A DNA stretch of 64,000 nt from an uncultured Bacilli bacterium (GCA_934129885.1 CAKOWU010000002.1:96001-160000); one strand, 5' to 3'; counted from the first letter of the stretch, positions 51,801 through 63,895 are shown. Numbers and translations: made by a program. The notes: generated by a model not told the origin, from the sequence alone.

Positions 51801-53347
51801 TCTAAGGTTCTAGATAGTTCTAAAGTATCAATAACGGTATTTGTAAATTCTCCTAAGTTATATTTTTTATGAGCCATAACTAAAAATGAGACATCGAATT
51901 TTGCATTATGGGCAACCATAGGAAGATCGGCATACCACTCTATAAATCTTTTAACAACTACATCTTCTTTATCTTTACCTTTAAGCATGGCATCGGTAAT
52001 ATTGGTAAGTTCGGTTATTTTAGCGGGTAATTTTCTTTCTGGATCGATAAGTTCATCAAACCTATCTATAATCTCACCATTTTTTATTTTAACCGCACCA
52101 ATTTCAATAATTGAATCCAAGCCGGCGGCATTAAAACCAGTGGTTTCAAGGTCAAACACTACATAGGTACTATCAAGTAGGTCAGCATCTGTTGGTCGCA
52201 GAACGATATCAACTCTATCGTCTATCATGGTAAGTTCGGTTCCATAAAGGGCCTTAAACTTATCTTTATCTTCTTTGCCTTTATTTAAATCACATACGGT
52301 ATGATAAACGTCGGGGAAAGACTGACAGCCATTATGATCTGTAATGGCGATTGCTTTATGGCCCCACTTATAAGCGGTTTTAACTAATGTTTTAGCGTCT
52401 ACAATACCATCCATTTGACTCATTTTGGTATGGGCATGGAGTTCTATTCTCTTCTCTTCTGCGGTATCCTGACGTTCCTCATCTTTTTTGTCACTAACAT
52501 TTATATCTCTAGCATTAAGTACTATCTCATTAGAGTATTTATCGTTTTTGGTGTAACCTCTTATTTTATAGTACTTACCTTCTTTTAGTCTTTTGTTATA
52601 TCCATCAAAAGATTCTTTGTCTCTACAGAATATTTTGCAATACATACTATCTGTACCGTCATATATCTTTAAGGTAATAATTCTAAATTCACTTTTAGAT
52701 GATTCAAAAATATCCTTACCAAAAACATAAGCCTCAACTATAACGTTATCAATTTCAAATGTAAGATTAGAAATATCAATTATCTTACCTTTAATTTCTC
52801 CCCCCATGATTATTGGGCTTTCTTTTTTAGGTATTACAGGAACTTCTCTAATCTTTTCTTTTTCTATCATACGAGAGATTTCTTCTGATTTACTCTCATC
52901 AATAAAAGTCTTTATATGAACTGAAAAACCAGCATTATTTAAGCATTCTTCTAAATAATCTCTAACGCTTTCAAACTTCATTTCTTCGGCTTTATTGGCA
53001 ATCACAATTACTAAACAGTTACCTTCTAGTTTAATTTCACTATCTAAAAATATATTTAAAAGTGGGGCTTCCCTAGCCTCTTCTTTTAAATAATACATAT
53101 AATACTCTTTAAGAATATCAAAGTTTATATTATCACATTTTATTTTTACTGTTGCCATAACTCCAAAATATGCGGATATTTTTTTTTCAAGTTCTAAAAA
53201 GATGTTAAGTGGAAGTACGTTTTCAAGGTTAAAACAAAAGACGTATTTGTCTCTTTTTCTATTACCTATAATTTTATCCAAACTACCTTTAAAATATTTA
53301 CCATCCATATTTATTTTATTAAGTAATAATTCTAATTTTTCGTTCAC
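48833..53347 (-). CDS. polC: DNA polymerase III alpha subunit, PolC type
   Basis: About 1504 residues, essential replicative polymerase with built-in proofreading. In order: N-terminal domains; OB fold ('KGKIIDISNLTFEIDNVIVE'); PHP domain start 'ELHAHTKMSQMDGI'; 3'-5' exonuclease inserted in PHP with D-x-E in 'VVFDLETTGF' and HNAKFDVSF; a zinc-binding C-x2-C ... C-x2-C region ('YVCPNCKKSIF', 'DMACPECGTNM'); palm/fingers with 'PDIDLNFSDLNQ', 'TGQHPGGIVVIP' and 'FDYHAIDQDVLKLDILGH'; C-terminal helix-hairpin-helix and the clamp-binding tail SQMSLF. The likely start is the GTG at 53347 after AAGGTGG; a GTG at 53356 is in frame. Confidence 0.97.
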   Translation of the reverse strand: MNEKLELLLNKINMDGKYFKGSLDKIIGNRKRDKYVFCFNLENVLPLNIFLELEKKISAYFGVMATVKIKCDNINFDILKEYYMYYLKEEAREAPLLNIFLDSEIKLEGNCLVIVIANKAEEMKFESVRDYLEECLNNAGFSVHIKTFIDESKSEEISRMIEKEKIREVPVIPKKESPIIMGGEIKGKIIDISNLTFEIDNVIVEAYVFGKDIFESSKSEFRIITLKIYDGTDSMYCKIFCRDKESFDGYNKRLKEGKYYKIRGYTKNDKYSNEIVLNARDINVSDKKDEERQDTAEEKRIELHAHTKMSQMDGIVDAKTLVKTAYKWGHKAIAITDHNGCQSFPDVYHTVCDLNKGKEDKDKFKALYGTELTMIDDRVDIVLRPTDADLLDSTYVVFDLETTGFNAAGLDSIIEIGAVKIKNGEIIDRFDELIDPERKLPAKITELTNITDAMLKGKDKEDVVVKRFIEWYADLPMVAHNAKFDVSFLVMAHKKYNLGEFTNTVIDTLELSRTLDNTYARHGLSALVKRYDVPWDENAHHRADYDAEGTALVFHKMLKKLQSQNFFKISDLDRLVSKDEIYKYGNSYHVNLIALNRVGLKNMFKIVSLANTKYLYKTPRILRSEIEAHREGLLVGSGCYESEIFRQARSKSDEELANLINFYDYVEVQPVDVYNHLLQQNDFTSKIELLEHIKKIIRLTEEAGKLICATGDVHHLNKEDKIYREIIVNQKVPGGGRHPLAKKNITNIPSQHFRTTDEMLEDFSFLGKEEAKKLVIDNPKKIADMTEFIEVIIETGGIPFAPKIENCTRDTTDLVYTRADKIYGNPLPYNIEERLATELYGDEPFNIIKKNNPQGDKTDDEYKALIYAELHKVMTSYDTGVHKLVIDDLKHDNPDVTEEEIEKALKDKLTGIIGANFDVIYLIAQKLVKKSNDDGYLVGSRGSVGSSLVATMMGISEVNPLPPHYVCPNCKKSIFEVNGVSLGSDYGSGYDMPDMACPECGTNMKKDGHDMPFATFLGFHADKVPDIDLNFSDLNQAAAHEYTKVLFGVDNVYRAGTIGTVAEKTAFGFVRGYCEDKGIMMRTAEIERLATGCTGVKRTTGQHPGGIVVIPGYMDVFDFTPFQYPADDVNSAWRTTHFDYHAIDQDVLKLDILGHSGPTKLRLIQDYTGIDVTTVPLDDKETMKIFVSPEPLGVSAEDIMCDVGTIGIPEFGTPFTINMVRETRPKTFAELTKISGLSHGTDVWNGNAKDLIDQKIVPFSEVIGCRDDIMVYLMYHGLPALKAFKIMEFVRKGKASKEPEKWQEYKQELKDAGIDDWYIGSCEKIKYMFPKAHAVAYVINAFRLAYYKVHRPGVYYYSQFSVEYGDFDIDAMIKGYDSVKAKIIEITEKGYGASNKESNILECLKLALEALARGITFAPIDINKSDAMNFVLTEDEKTLIPPFRSIDGLGDVVARAIVEERKKRPFLSIEDLQKRAKISSTLLEKMRSMGILDNMDESSQMSLF

Positions 53348-53551
53348 TACAACCACCTTCTAAGATGATTATACCATATGTATAAATTAATGGAAAATAA
53401 AAAAGATAAAATTGCCCAAACTTTTGCTTTAACTACACACTTATAAAGTAAAATATAAAGGATAAAAAGCATTTGCAATGATATTTTTTTTAAAGTAACA
53501 TCTATGGATTTAATTAAATTCAAATGAATAACAGTGTCATGATGGTTATTA

Positions 53552-54949
53552 TTAACTAAGTGTTGCCATGTAAGGATTGTTTAATGTTCCAGTACCAGAT
53601 AGAGTTATGTTTGATTTTAAGAAGAATACTGGGGCCACGCCGTTCGTAATGGCCGCAATGCCGCCGTCGTCGCTAGTGATAAGGCTGCCGCTATTATTGC
53701 TACCGTCCACACACCAGACACCGAACGGATCGTAAACAGTCGGCGTAATCGTCCATATCCAATCTACACCAATATCTTTATATATCCAGTTATGAATATC
53801 ACTGTTTTCATAGCAAGTTTTCTCCAAAAGGTAAGAAGATACACTACTACATGCGGAATTAGTACTGGCTTTTACATAATCTGTCGCACCCATAAGTCCA
53901 ATTTTACCGCTCCATGTATACTTTTTTTCCTCATTAACACTAATTTGTAAATTAGTTTCGTTGCCATTTACTGATCCAACATTCCATGTATGGGAAGTTA
54001 TTAAATTACCATAATTCAAGGTATTGTACCAATCATTATTTAAATATGTATTAAGTTCAGCATCTTTAAGGACTGTGCCACTATATTTTCCATTTACAAA
54101 ATTATCACTTTTTGCCCAAGCATTACATCCTGAACCATCAGCCTGTGCACAATAAGTTCCTCCAGCGTCATTATCACGGTAACCTTGACTATCAAATCCT
54201 CTATCACCTATACTACCATTATATATAACTTTAATAGTATTATCACTTTCTACTGCAATGATTCTATACATATCATCTCCTAGTTGTATATAGTTATCAG
54301 GGCTTGCTCCTCTATAAATGTATCTACCTGCTTCGGTAGAATCAGTATATAATCCGTCACCACTGGTAACTACTTTTGCTTTTAGCATTTCTGCGGCAGC
54401 ATTACTAGTATCTCCGCCAGTACTACCACTACTTCCGTCACTTTGGACAAAGTCTAATGTAACTGTTAGAGATGCATCTAGATTAGTAGGTTGTGAGGTA
54501 ACGCTATTACTATAAGTTACTTTTACTGACAATGTAGAAGATGTACCTTGTTTTAAGACATCACCTTCTTTTATACCACTTGTTTCAAATAATATCGCAG
54601 AATTATTATCTTTTTTTAGGGTTATTTTATTAAGTTTGGCATTTAGGTTTCCTTTGTTTTCTACTTTGATATTATAAGTTATAGAGTCCCCTGGTAATAC
54701 TAAATTAGTATTAAAAGAGGCGGTAAGTCCACCATATTCAGGTGTGCCACTTACTGATGCACTACCGACTTTATTACTAGTAGTAATATCTGTGATTGAT
54801 ATATTCCAAGATGTAGATATATTAGATGTACCAGATATCTTTAAACTACTTGCGAAAGCCGCATATCCTACTGCCATAATAACTACAACCGCAAGTAAGC
54901 CTCCTATAAGTATGCTTTTATTATTCCTATATCTTCTATGTCTTTTCAT
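53552..54949 (-). CDS. TasA/camelysin-like surface protein with hypervariable C-terminus (copy 2)
   Basis: 465 residues, paralogue of the protein at 2.4-3.9 kb. The signal/anchor, beta domain, Gly/Ser linker and the start of the lectin-like domain (about 1-225) are almost identical, even at the nucleotide level. After that the two differ: here 'AQADGSGCNAWAKSDNF' and the end 'GVAPVFFLKSNITLSGTGT' with NNPY. The tail before 'APVFF' has C-ending codons and high GC. The operator palindrome and divergent XRE gene upstream differ from copy 1, which carries a Spo0A box. RBS AGGAGAA. Confidence 0.8.
   Translation of the reverse strand: MKRHRRYRNNKSILIGGLLAVVVIMAVGYAAFASSLKISGTSNISTSWNISITDITTSNKVGSASVSGTPEYGGLTASFNTNLVLPGDSITYNIKVENKGNLNAKLNKITLKKDNNSAILFETSGIKEGDVLKQGTSSTLSVKVTYSNSVTSQPTNLDASLTVTLDFVQSDGSSGSTGGDTSNAAAEMLKAKVVTSGDGLYTDSTEAGRYIYRGASPDNYIQLGDDMYRIIAVESDNTIKVIYNGSIGDRGFDSQGYRDNDAGGTYCAQADGSGCNAWAKSDNFVNGKYSGTVLKDAELNTYLNNDWYNTLNYGNLITSHTWNVGSVNGNETNLQISVNEEKKYTWSGKIGLMGATDYVKASTNSACSSVSSYLLEKTCYENSDIHNWIYKDIGVDWIWTITPTVYDPFGVWCVDGSNNSGSLITSDDGGIAAITNGVAPVFFLKSNITLSGTGTLNNPYMATLS
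53632..53752 (-). other. Putative DGR-type variable region (VR) of copy 2
   Basis: Between W-T-I-T-P and G-V-A-P-V the codons are TAC, GAT, TTC, GGT, GTC, TGT, GAC, GGT, AGC, AAT, AAT, AGC, GGC, AGC, ATC, ACT, AGC, GAC, GAC and so on, an NNC/NNT pattern different from the rest of the gene. It is longer than the copy-1 region and cannot be aligned with it without gaps, so the two would need different templates or have drifted. Confidence 0.5.
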
Positions 54950-55011
54950 TATTACATTCTCCTATTTAAATATTCACGCTACTTTTATCATTTACATTTT
55001 ATCAAATATGC

Positions 55012-55030
55012 TGAGTATTGTAAATACTCA
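55012..55030. promoter_or_regulatory. Palindromic operator candidate between surface protein copy 2 and the XRE gene
   Basis: TGAGTATT-GTA-AATACTCA, perfect 8-bp arms, in the 132-bp divergent gap. A TTGACT lies at 55034-55039 on the plus strand, toward the XRE gene. Confidence 0.6.
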
Positions 55031-55081
55031 ATATTGACTTTAATTTTGTTAATGTTGGTAGACTGTTTACGAGGTGGTTTG

Positions 55082-55294
55082 ATGAAAATAAAAGCCAATG
55101 ATTACACTTCTGGCGAAATTATTAAAATTATTCGTGAATGGACTGAGTTATCACAAAAGGAATTTGGAAAATCTTTAAATAGAAGCAGGGACAGTATTAA
55201 TAATATAGAAAATGGCAGAAACAGAGTATTTTTAGATACTTTGCTTGAAATTGCTAAAAAATACAATATTACGATTACAATAGAGAAAAAATAG
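55082..55294 (+). CDS. Small XRE-family regulator
   Basis: 70 residues from the ATG at 55082 after GAGGTGG. Complete HTH: 'IIKIIREWTELSQKEFGKSL', 'RSRDSINNIENGRNRVFLD', 'LLEIAKKYNITITIEKK'. Divergent from surface protein copy 2, with a perfect palindrome between, so it likely controls itself and that gene. It has no extra domain. Confidence 0.88.
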   Translation: MKIKANDYTSGEIIKIIREWTELSQKEFGKSLNRSRDSINNIENGRNRVFLDTLLEIAKKYNITITIEKK

Positions 55295-55303
55295 TTTTAA
55301 TTT

Positions 55304-55328
55304 AAAAAGACCCTTTTTGGGATCTTAA
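55304..55328. terminator. Terminator between XRE gene and ABC transporter
   Basis: AAGACCC-TTTTT-GGGATCTT with one bulged base; A/T runs on both sides. Confidence 0.6.
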
Positions 55329-56974
55329 TTGTTATTGTTTTTTATATTTATTTTTAGACACGTTATTGTTAGAAAAATGAAAATTAGTGATACTACTACA
55401 AGTAGTAACCATATATCTATAACGTGAACACTGGTGTAGGTATAATATTCTTTGGCTTCATCTAGATATAGTGCGGTTGCTACTGTTTCGTCTATATTAT
55501 CATTTAGTTTTGTATGTTTTACTATGTTTATCATGTTAGATATGGTACCGAAGCACTCTACACCGTATCTTCCTATAACTAGATGTGATATTTTATCGAT
55601 TATGCCATCTAATTTTAGAAGAACTCCTGATAATATTAACTGCATCATCATGTAAATGGTTGCGAATATTAAGGTTATTTCTGTTTTTCTTGCAATACTA
55701 GAGATAAATAAACCTAACATGGATGCAGAGAAGCTTACAAGGAAAAAGGTTATTAGGTTATCTAGGTAAGTATAGTTTGTTACGATACCTTCTTTTATAA
55801 AGTTAAAATGGATATGCATTGTTGTTATGTACAGGAGGGCCTGCACTAAACAGATGATGGTTACTACTAGTATTCTTGAAAGCACATATGAGGTAATATT
55901 TACACCTGATATATATTCTTTTTTTATTATTTGTCTTTCTTTAACGATTTCTTGAATGGTATTAAATATACCTGTCCACATGGCAGCACATGTAGCGGTG
56001 AATAGTATTATTTTGGCAATTTCATAGTTATTTATATCATTTGGTTTCATGGCACAATTTGCGAGCAACGCAATTATAAATCCTTGCATAAAGAGCATGA
56101 GAACAAAAAAATGATTTTTTGATATTATTTCTATATATCTTTGTGCTAGTGTGACGGTATCTTTTAAAATTGAATGTTTTATTTTTATTTTTCCGCTATT
56201 CTGTTTTATTACTGGTTTTTGATATGTATCATTATATTTTTGATTATAATAAGGTGTTTGTTTTGTAAGTAATTCATATATTTCTACGAATTTATTTACA
56301 TTAAAGTATTCTATGGCACTTTCATATTTTCCTTGATAGCAGATGCTTCCGTTTTGTCCCATGAATATTATTTCATCGCAAAGTTCTAGGTTGGATACAG
56401 TATGTATTGTTATTATTACGGTGGTTCCTTGTTCTTTTATTTTTTTTAGTAGTTGCATAAGATGTTTTTCAATATTTAAGTCAAGACCACTTGTTGGTTC
56501 ATCTAATATCAACACTTGCGGGTTATTTAAAAGTTCTAAGGCAACGCTTAGTCTTTTTTTCTCGCCACCACTTAAATTGTTTATCTTGGTATTTTCTTTT
56601 CCTTCAAGTCCAAGTTTTTTTACTGTTTCTTTGATTTTTGATTTTATTTGTTTTTTATCTTTTATTTTTAGTTTTGCTTTATAATACATTTCTTTATAAA
56701 GGGTAAGGTCTGTATGAAGTATTTCTTCTTGGGGAACGTACGCTATGACATCTTTTAAGTTATTATTTTTTAGGTTATAGTTACCGTAGTATATATTCCC
56801 TTCATATTTTGGGTCGTACCCAGTAATAGCATTTAGTAAGGTTGTTTTTCCAGCACCAGATACCCCGACTATGGCGGTGAAGGTACCGGAATTAATGTTT
56901 AAGTTAATATTATTTAGTACGGTTTTATTTTTTATGTTCTTATGTAGTTTGTCTATAAATAAGCTATATCCCAT
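55325..56974 (-). CDS. ABCG-like ABC transporter (ATPase fused to ABC2 permease)
   Basis: About 549 residues from the ATG at 56974 (GGTGATGA upstream). N-terminal ATPase: Walker A GVSGAGKTT, signature LSGGEKKRLSV, Walker B VLILDEPTSGLD and the H-loop in TIHTVS, the ABCG/WHITE half-transporter type. From ~290 six membrane helices of the ABC2 class ('FFVLMLFMQGFIIALLANCA', 'TLIFATIYMMMQLILSGVLL'). Exporter of unknown lipid or peptide. Upstream of it in the operon lies the DUF2207-like gene. Confidence 0.9.
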   Translation of the reverse strand: MGYSLFIDKLHKNIKNKTVLNNINLNINSGTFTAIVGVSGAGKTTLLNAITGYDPKYEGNIYYGNYNLKNNNLKDVIAYVPQEEILHTDLTLYKEMYYKAKLKIKDKKQIKSKIKETVKKLGLEGKENTKINNLSGGEKKRLSVALELLNNPQVLILDEPTSGLDLNIEKHLMQLLKKIKEQGTTVIITIHTVSNLELCDEIIFMGQNGSICYQGKYESAIEYFNVNKFVEIYELLTKQTPYYNQKYNDTYQKPVIKQNSGKIKIKHSILKDTVTLAQRYIEIISKNHFFVLMLFMQGFIIALLANCAMKPNDINNYEIAKIILFTATCAAMWTGIFNTIQEIVKERQIIKKEYISGVNITSYVLSRILVVTIICLVQALLYITTMHIHFNFIKEGIVTNYTYLDNLITFFLVSFSASMLGLFISSIARKTEITLIFATIYMMMQLILSGVLLKLDGIIDKISHLVIGRYGVECFGTISNMINIVKHTKLNDNIDETVATALYLDEAKEYYTYTSVHVIDIWLLLVVVSLIFIFLTITCLKINIKNNNN

Positions 56975-57018
56975 GCTCATCACCATTTATATTATAACAA
57001 AAAAATAGTCATATAGAA

Positions 57019-57915
57019 CTATTTTGTGATATCTATGTAGTTATAATATTTTGTGATGGTTAAGTCTTGCATTAAAATGTTTAAATACAAGGTATGATTT
57101 TTCCAATCGTTTATTATCTGCGTATCTTTTTTTGTGTAATTTTTTAGAGCCAGCAGTTGCGATTTTATTTTGTTTACTTTTGTTATATCGATGTTTATGT
57201 TAGTTGTGGCGATTGATGTGATATATATGACCGGCACTACGGATAGTAAGAGGATTGGGATTATGAAAAGTAGAAATGATATTATATATAATAGAGTATT
57301 TTGGGTTAATTTTATGCTGAAAATATCTAGATTATATTTCACTAAAATGATATTTATTATGACAAATGGTATTTCAATTAGTAGTATTTTTTTTATTAAC
57401 GGTATTCCATATTTATTTTTTCTAGGAAAATTTAGTTTATGTATGTCTGCTTCGACTGTGAGGTTTTTTTGAAATTCATTTTGAGATATACTTGTTTTTT
57501 CTATCAATTTTGAAAGTACGTATTTTTCTGTTTGCGACAAGTTTTTGGTGTTTTTATCTGTAACTTTTATTTCGTCATTTTCTATTTTTATTTTATTTTT
57601 TTGTTTTAGTGCTTCTATAGTTAGTATTATGGAATATGAATCTACCTCGCCCGATAGTATTTTATAGAGCATGGCCGTTGAATATTTTGAGATTATTTCT
57701 TCATAATCTTGTTTTTTTATGGTTACGTTTTCTATTATGGTGGCATTATAAACTTTATTCGCGACGGGCTCTCCTATTATCATTGGGGATATGAAGATAA
57801 GCGTTACTAAGATGCAAGTGATTATTTGGATAGGACTTGATGGTTTTGTCATGATGAATATTAGTACAAGTAATAATATAAATATTATGATGCTTATTTT
57901 AATCTGTTTTTTCAT
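57019..57915 (-). CDS. DUF2207-like membrane protein
   Basis: 298 residues. Two N-terminal helices, a cytoplasmic helical segment ('KNLSQTEKYVLSKLIEKTSI') and two further helices ('LLIEIPFVIINIILVKYNLD', 'LYIISFLLFIIPILLLSVVP') with a C-terminal coil. The layout resembles the C-terminal half of DUF2207 proteins; no enzyme motif. Adjacent to tsaD on the same strand (1-bp overlap). Confidence 0.6.
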   Translation of the reverse strand: MKKQIKISIIIFILLLVLIFIMTKPSSPIQIITCILVTLIFISPMIIGEPVANKVYNATIIENVTIKKQDYEEIISKYSTAMLYKILSGEVDSYSIILTIEALKQKNKIKIENDEIKVTDKNTKNLSQTEKYVLSKLIEKTSISQNEFQKNLTVEADIHKLNFPRKNKYGIPLIKKILLIEIPFVIINIILVKYNLDIFSIKLTQNTLLYIISFLLFIIPILLLSVVPVIYITSIATTNINIDITKVNKIKSQLLALKNYTKKDTQIINDWKNHTLYLNILMQDLTITKYYNYIDITK

Positions 57916-58916
57916 TAGTGCAAGTAGTCACTGGCTTTGGCATTTAAGGTTAGGTCGGCGATATTTCCTTTTTGATATGCGTAGTAAGCAGCGGCACCTA
58001 TCATGGCAGCGTTATCTGTACAGTATTTTATTTCTGGCACTATTATATTTATATTATTCTCTTTGGCGATGGTATTTAGTTTATTTCTTAATCCTTTATT
58101 TGCTGCAACACCTCCGGCGACTATAAGATTATTTACATTATATTCTTTTAGGGCATGGAAAGTTTTTTTAGTTAGTATTTCTACTACTCTATTTTGGAAT
58201 GATGTGGCCATATCGGCTTTATTTATTTCTTTTCCTCTTTGTTTTTCGTTATGTGCAAGGTTTATGACTGCGCTTTTTATTCCACTAAAACTAAAGTTAT
58301 AACTATTATCATTTAGAGGAAGTGGAAGATTGTAGGTGTCGTTACCTTCTGCTGCAAGTTTGTCGACTAATGGGCCGCCTGGGTACGGGATATTTAGAAC
58401 TCTTGCAACTTTATCATAGCATTCACCAACAGCGTCATCTAAGGTGCCTCCTAATTTCTCAAAACTATAGTTTTCTTTCATATATATTAAGTCTGTATGA
58501 CCTCCACTTACGACTAGGGCTATTAGAGGGAATTTTAGAGGTTTTACTAGATTATTTGCGTATATATGGCCTGCAATATGGTGTACGGGTATTAATGGTT
58601 TATTATAGATTAGTGCTAAGGTTTTGGCGGCCATAAGTCCAATTAGCAATGAGCCGATTAACCCTGGCCCATAGGTTACGGCTATGGCTGTTATTTGGTC
58701 CATTTGCATATCTGCTTTACGGAGTGTTTCTTCTATTACTATTGTTATATTTTCTATATGCATACGGCTAGCAATTTCTGGTACTACGCCTCCGTATGCT
58801 GCATGGGTATTCATTTGAGATAATACAACTGTTGATATTTCTTCTGTTCCATTTTTTATTATTGAAACGCTTGTTTCGTCGCAACTACTTTCTATTGCGA
58901 GTATATATGTATCCAT
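57915..58916 (-). CDS. tsaD: tRNA t6A37 threonylcarbamoyltransferase TsaD
   Basis: 333 residues, ASKHA fold. Metal-binding histidines are in [13 protein letters not shown] (H-x3-H). '[20 protein letters not shown]' forms the N-terminal phosphate loop, '[11 protein letters not shown]' and '[15 protein letters not shown]' the nucleotide-binding loops. Transfers threonylcarbamoyl to A37 of ANN-decoding tRNAs with TsaB/TsaE. Last of the tsaE-tsaB-rimI-tsaD run. Confidence 0.97.
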   Translation of the reverse strand: MDTYILAIESSCDETSVSIIKNGTEEISTVVLSQMNTHAAYGGVVPEIASRMHIENITIVIEETLRKADMQMDQITAIAVTYGPGLIGSLLIGLMAAKTLALIYNKPLIPVHHIAGHIYANNLVKPLKFPLIALVVSGGHTDLIYMKENYSFEKLGGTLDDAVGECYDKVARVLNIPYPGGPLVDKLAAEGNDTYNLPLPLNDNSYNFSFSGIKSAVINLAHNEKQRGKEINKADMATSFQNRVVEILTKKTFHALKEYNVNNLIVAGGVAANKGLRNKLNTIAKENNINIIVPEIKYCTDNAAMIGAAAYYAYQKGNIADLTLNAKASDYLH

Positions 58917-59317
58917 TATTTCACCTCTTTTATTAGCAAGTAGCCATTATTTTTACCATAGTAAAACGGCCTTATGGCTTTGATTTGAAAGTCATATTTT
59001 TGATATAGATTTATTGCTGATGTATTTTTTTCATTCACTTCTAGGCTAACGCTTTTACAGTTTTCTTTTTTTAGTTCTTCTAGGGCAGTGCTTAAAAGTC
59101 TACTTCCTATATGTTTTTTTCTGTGAGCATCCACAACATAAATGTAATTAATTTCTGCTCTTTCATAGATTATGCTGTAAGATATTAATCCAATTATTTG
59201 TTCATTTTCTTTGTAGATTTGAATTTTTTCGAACGGGTCGTTTGTATTTACGTATCCTGAAAAATTTTCTTTTAATATACCTTCAACTAGTTTAAAATCT
59301 TTAATATGTTCAATCAT
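58916..59317 (-). CDS. rimI: Ribosomal protein S18-alanine N-acetyltransferase RimI-like
   Basis: 133 residues, GNAT fold. Acetyl-CoA loop '[20 protein letters not shown]' (R-x-x-G-x-G/S type) and the C-terminal '[20 protein letters not shown]'. In this context, between tsaB and tsaD, it is the RimI type. Overlaps tsaB by 8 bp. Confidence 0.88.
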   Translation of the reverse strand: MIEHIKDFKLVEGILKENFSGYVNTNDPFEKIQIYKENEQIIGLISYSIIYERAEINYIYVVDAHRKKHIGSRLLSTALEELKKENCKSVSLEVNEKNTSAINLYQKYDFQIKAIRPFYYGKNNGYLLIKEVK

Positions 59318-59915
59318 GATATTTTTTTAAATTTTCCTCTGCTTCAGTTAGTTTTAAATATTTAGGATTTAATGCATGGGGGTTTACTCCATTATCATTC
59401 TGATGTTTTTTTACTATTTTTATTATGTCTATTTCTGGTTTGACACTATCATATATATTATCATAACTTATGCTTTTTGATTTCTTTTCTAATAAATCAA
59501 ATGATATATATGTGTCTGGCATTATGACGTTTAAATTTTTATCGTATTCTCCTGCATAGACGTAACCTCTTCTTGCATTTATTAGTGCAAGATTAGTATC
59601 AAAAGGCGTTCCACTGGCAATGACTTCTAATGAAGATATTGGAACAACTGGGATTTTTAAAGCCCAAGCCATTGTTTTGGCAACGGTAAGTCCTACCCTT
59701 ATTCCAGTAAAAGAGCCTGGTCCGTTTACGGCAAAAATTTTTGTTATTTGATTTGGTTTAGTATTTGTTTTGTTCAAAGTTTCATTTATTACCGGAATTA
59801 TTTCGCTTGACATATCTTTATCTACCTTTTTATTATAAATATATTTTATATCATTATCTATAATAAGGGCGACTACTAGATTAGAAGTCGCTGAATCTAT
59901 AAATAAATATTTCAT
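59310..59915 (-). CDS. tsaB: tRNA t6A biosynthesis protein TsaB
   Basis: 201 residues, the inactive-ASKHA partner of TsaD. 'LFIDSATSNLVVALI' start and 'AVNGPGSFTGIRVGLTVAKT', the family hallmark. Scaffold of the TsaBDE complex. Overlaps tsaE by 4 bp. Confidence 0.95.
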   Translation of the reverse strand: MKYLFIDSATSNLVVALIIDNDIKYIYNKKVDKDMSSEIIPVINETLNKTNTKPNQITKIFAVNGPGSFTGIRVGLTVAKTMAWALKIPVVPISSLEVIASGTPFDTNLALINARRGYVYAGEYDKNLNVIMPDTYISFDLLEKKSKSISYDNIYDSVKPEIDIIKIVKKHQNDNGVNPHALNPKYLKLTEAEENLKKYHD

Positions 59916-60361
59916 AATACTGCCTCACATAATTCTTCATATCTTTTTCCGTGTGGAGTAACTATAAATATGCGCGTATTTTCACCTGCTACTTTAATTC
60001 TAATATCTAGTCTTTCTGCTGGGAGATGTGTTTTGATGGTGTTTGCCCACTCTATGACGACAACTCCACCTTTAGTAAAATATTCTTCTATTCCTAGCCC
60101 TTCAATATTTCCATCTAAACGATATACATCCATGTGATAAAGTGGAAGCTCTCCATTATACTCTTTTATTATATTAAATGTTGGAGATGTAACATTTTCT
60201 CTAATACCTAAAGCGTTTGCAAAACCTTTTGTAAATACTGTTTTACCACTTCCTAATTCACCATCTAGGCAAATGACCATATTTTGAAATTTTTCTGATT
60301 CCAAATTTTGTGCAAATTCAACTGTTTCTATTTCATTTTTCATTGTTATTCTATATTCCAT
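59912..60361 (-). CDS. tsaE: tRNA t6A biosynthesis ATPase TsaE
   Basis: 149 residues from the ATG at 60361, for which GGTGAG is correctly spaced; a methionine four codons earlier (60373) has no site. Walker A GELGSGKT, 'VTSPTFNIIKEY', 'HMDVYRLDG', 'VVIEWANTI'. Binds TsaB/TsaD and hydrolyses ATP to reset the complex. First gene of the operon. Confidence 0.95.
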   Translation of the reverse strand: MEYRITMKNEIETVEFAQNLESEKFQNMVICLDGELGSGKTVFTKGFANALGIRENVTSPTFNIIKEYNGELPLYHMDVYRLDGNIEGLGIEEYFTKGGVVVIEWANTIKTHLPAERLDIRIKVAGENTRIFIVTPHGKRYEELCEAVL

Positions 60362-60373
60362 TTGTCTCACCAT

Positions 60374-60548
60374 TGTTATTATATCAAAAAGAGTAATCCT
60401 TATTCAACTATTTTAAGGTATCAATTAAAAATTTTTCGGGTATAACTTTCTTAAAATATTTGATATTTTATCTAATATGTAAAATAAAAAGGTATTATTA
60501 TTCTGAATATTACCCTTTTATTATATTTAAAATATAAATACAAAAAAA
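60374..60548. other. Spacer between tsaE and 5S rRNA
   Basis: About 175 bp, AT-rich, holding the upstream region of tsaE and the terminator of the rRNA operon; no gene. Confidence 0.6.
60497..60535 (-). terminator. Terminator of the rRNA operon
   Basis: Minus-strand AAAAGGGTAATATT-CAG-AATAATAATACCTTTTT imperfect hairpin with T tail, about 15-50 bp past 5S. Confidence 0.7.
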
Positions 60549-60654
60549 ATCCGCAACGTCCTATCTTACCTTTCAGTATTGTCGGCGCTGAAGTGCTTAA
60601 CTTCTGTGTTCGGGATGGGAACAGGTGTATCCACTTCGCTATCGTCACGGATTT
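60549..60654 (-). rRNA. rrf: 5S ribosomal RNA
   Basis: Reverse complement reads TCCGTGACGATAGCG...CGTTGCGGA; the ends pair as helix I. Contains 'CCCATCCCGAACACAGAAGT', the universal 5S core. Ends estimated from the helix, uncertain by a few bases. Confidence 0.93.
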
Positions 60655-60727
60655 AATATTACTTGAAATAATTCTCTGAAAACATTGATAACGTGATTTT
60701 CTTAATATCTTTAGAAAAAATTTATAG

Positions 60728-63655
<2,928 letters not shown>

Positions 63656-63895
63656 TTGTTAATTTTTCCTAATTTGATGAGATATTAATTCTAATGCAAT
63701 ACGTGCGACAGATTTTGCAATCATTGATTGCGGCTCTACTTTTATTTTCACGTATTGCTATCACATTATCAAGTTTTCAAAGAACTATTTCTGGACTTTT
63801 TCGTCCATATTTTTTGAGAGAATAATCTCTCAAAACTAAGCAAAATTTGTTTTCGAATTAGTTAAGACGTATTAGTTATATAAATCTTTCTCCAT
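63656..63895 (-). other. 16S-23S spacer without tRNA
   Basis: About 240 bp. No tRNA-Ile or tRNA-Ala folds here. A TTTTGAGAGATTATTCTCTC hairpin lies near 63810-63830, probably a processing or antitermination element. Confidence 0.7.
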
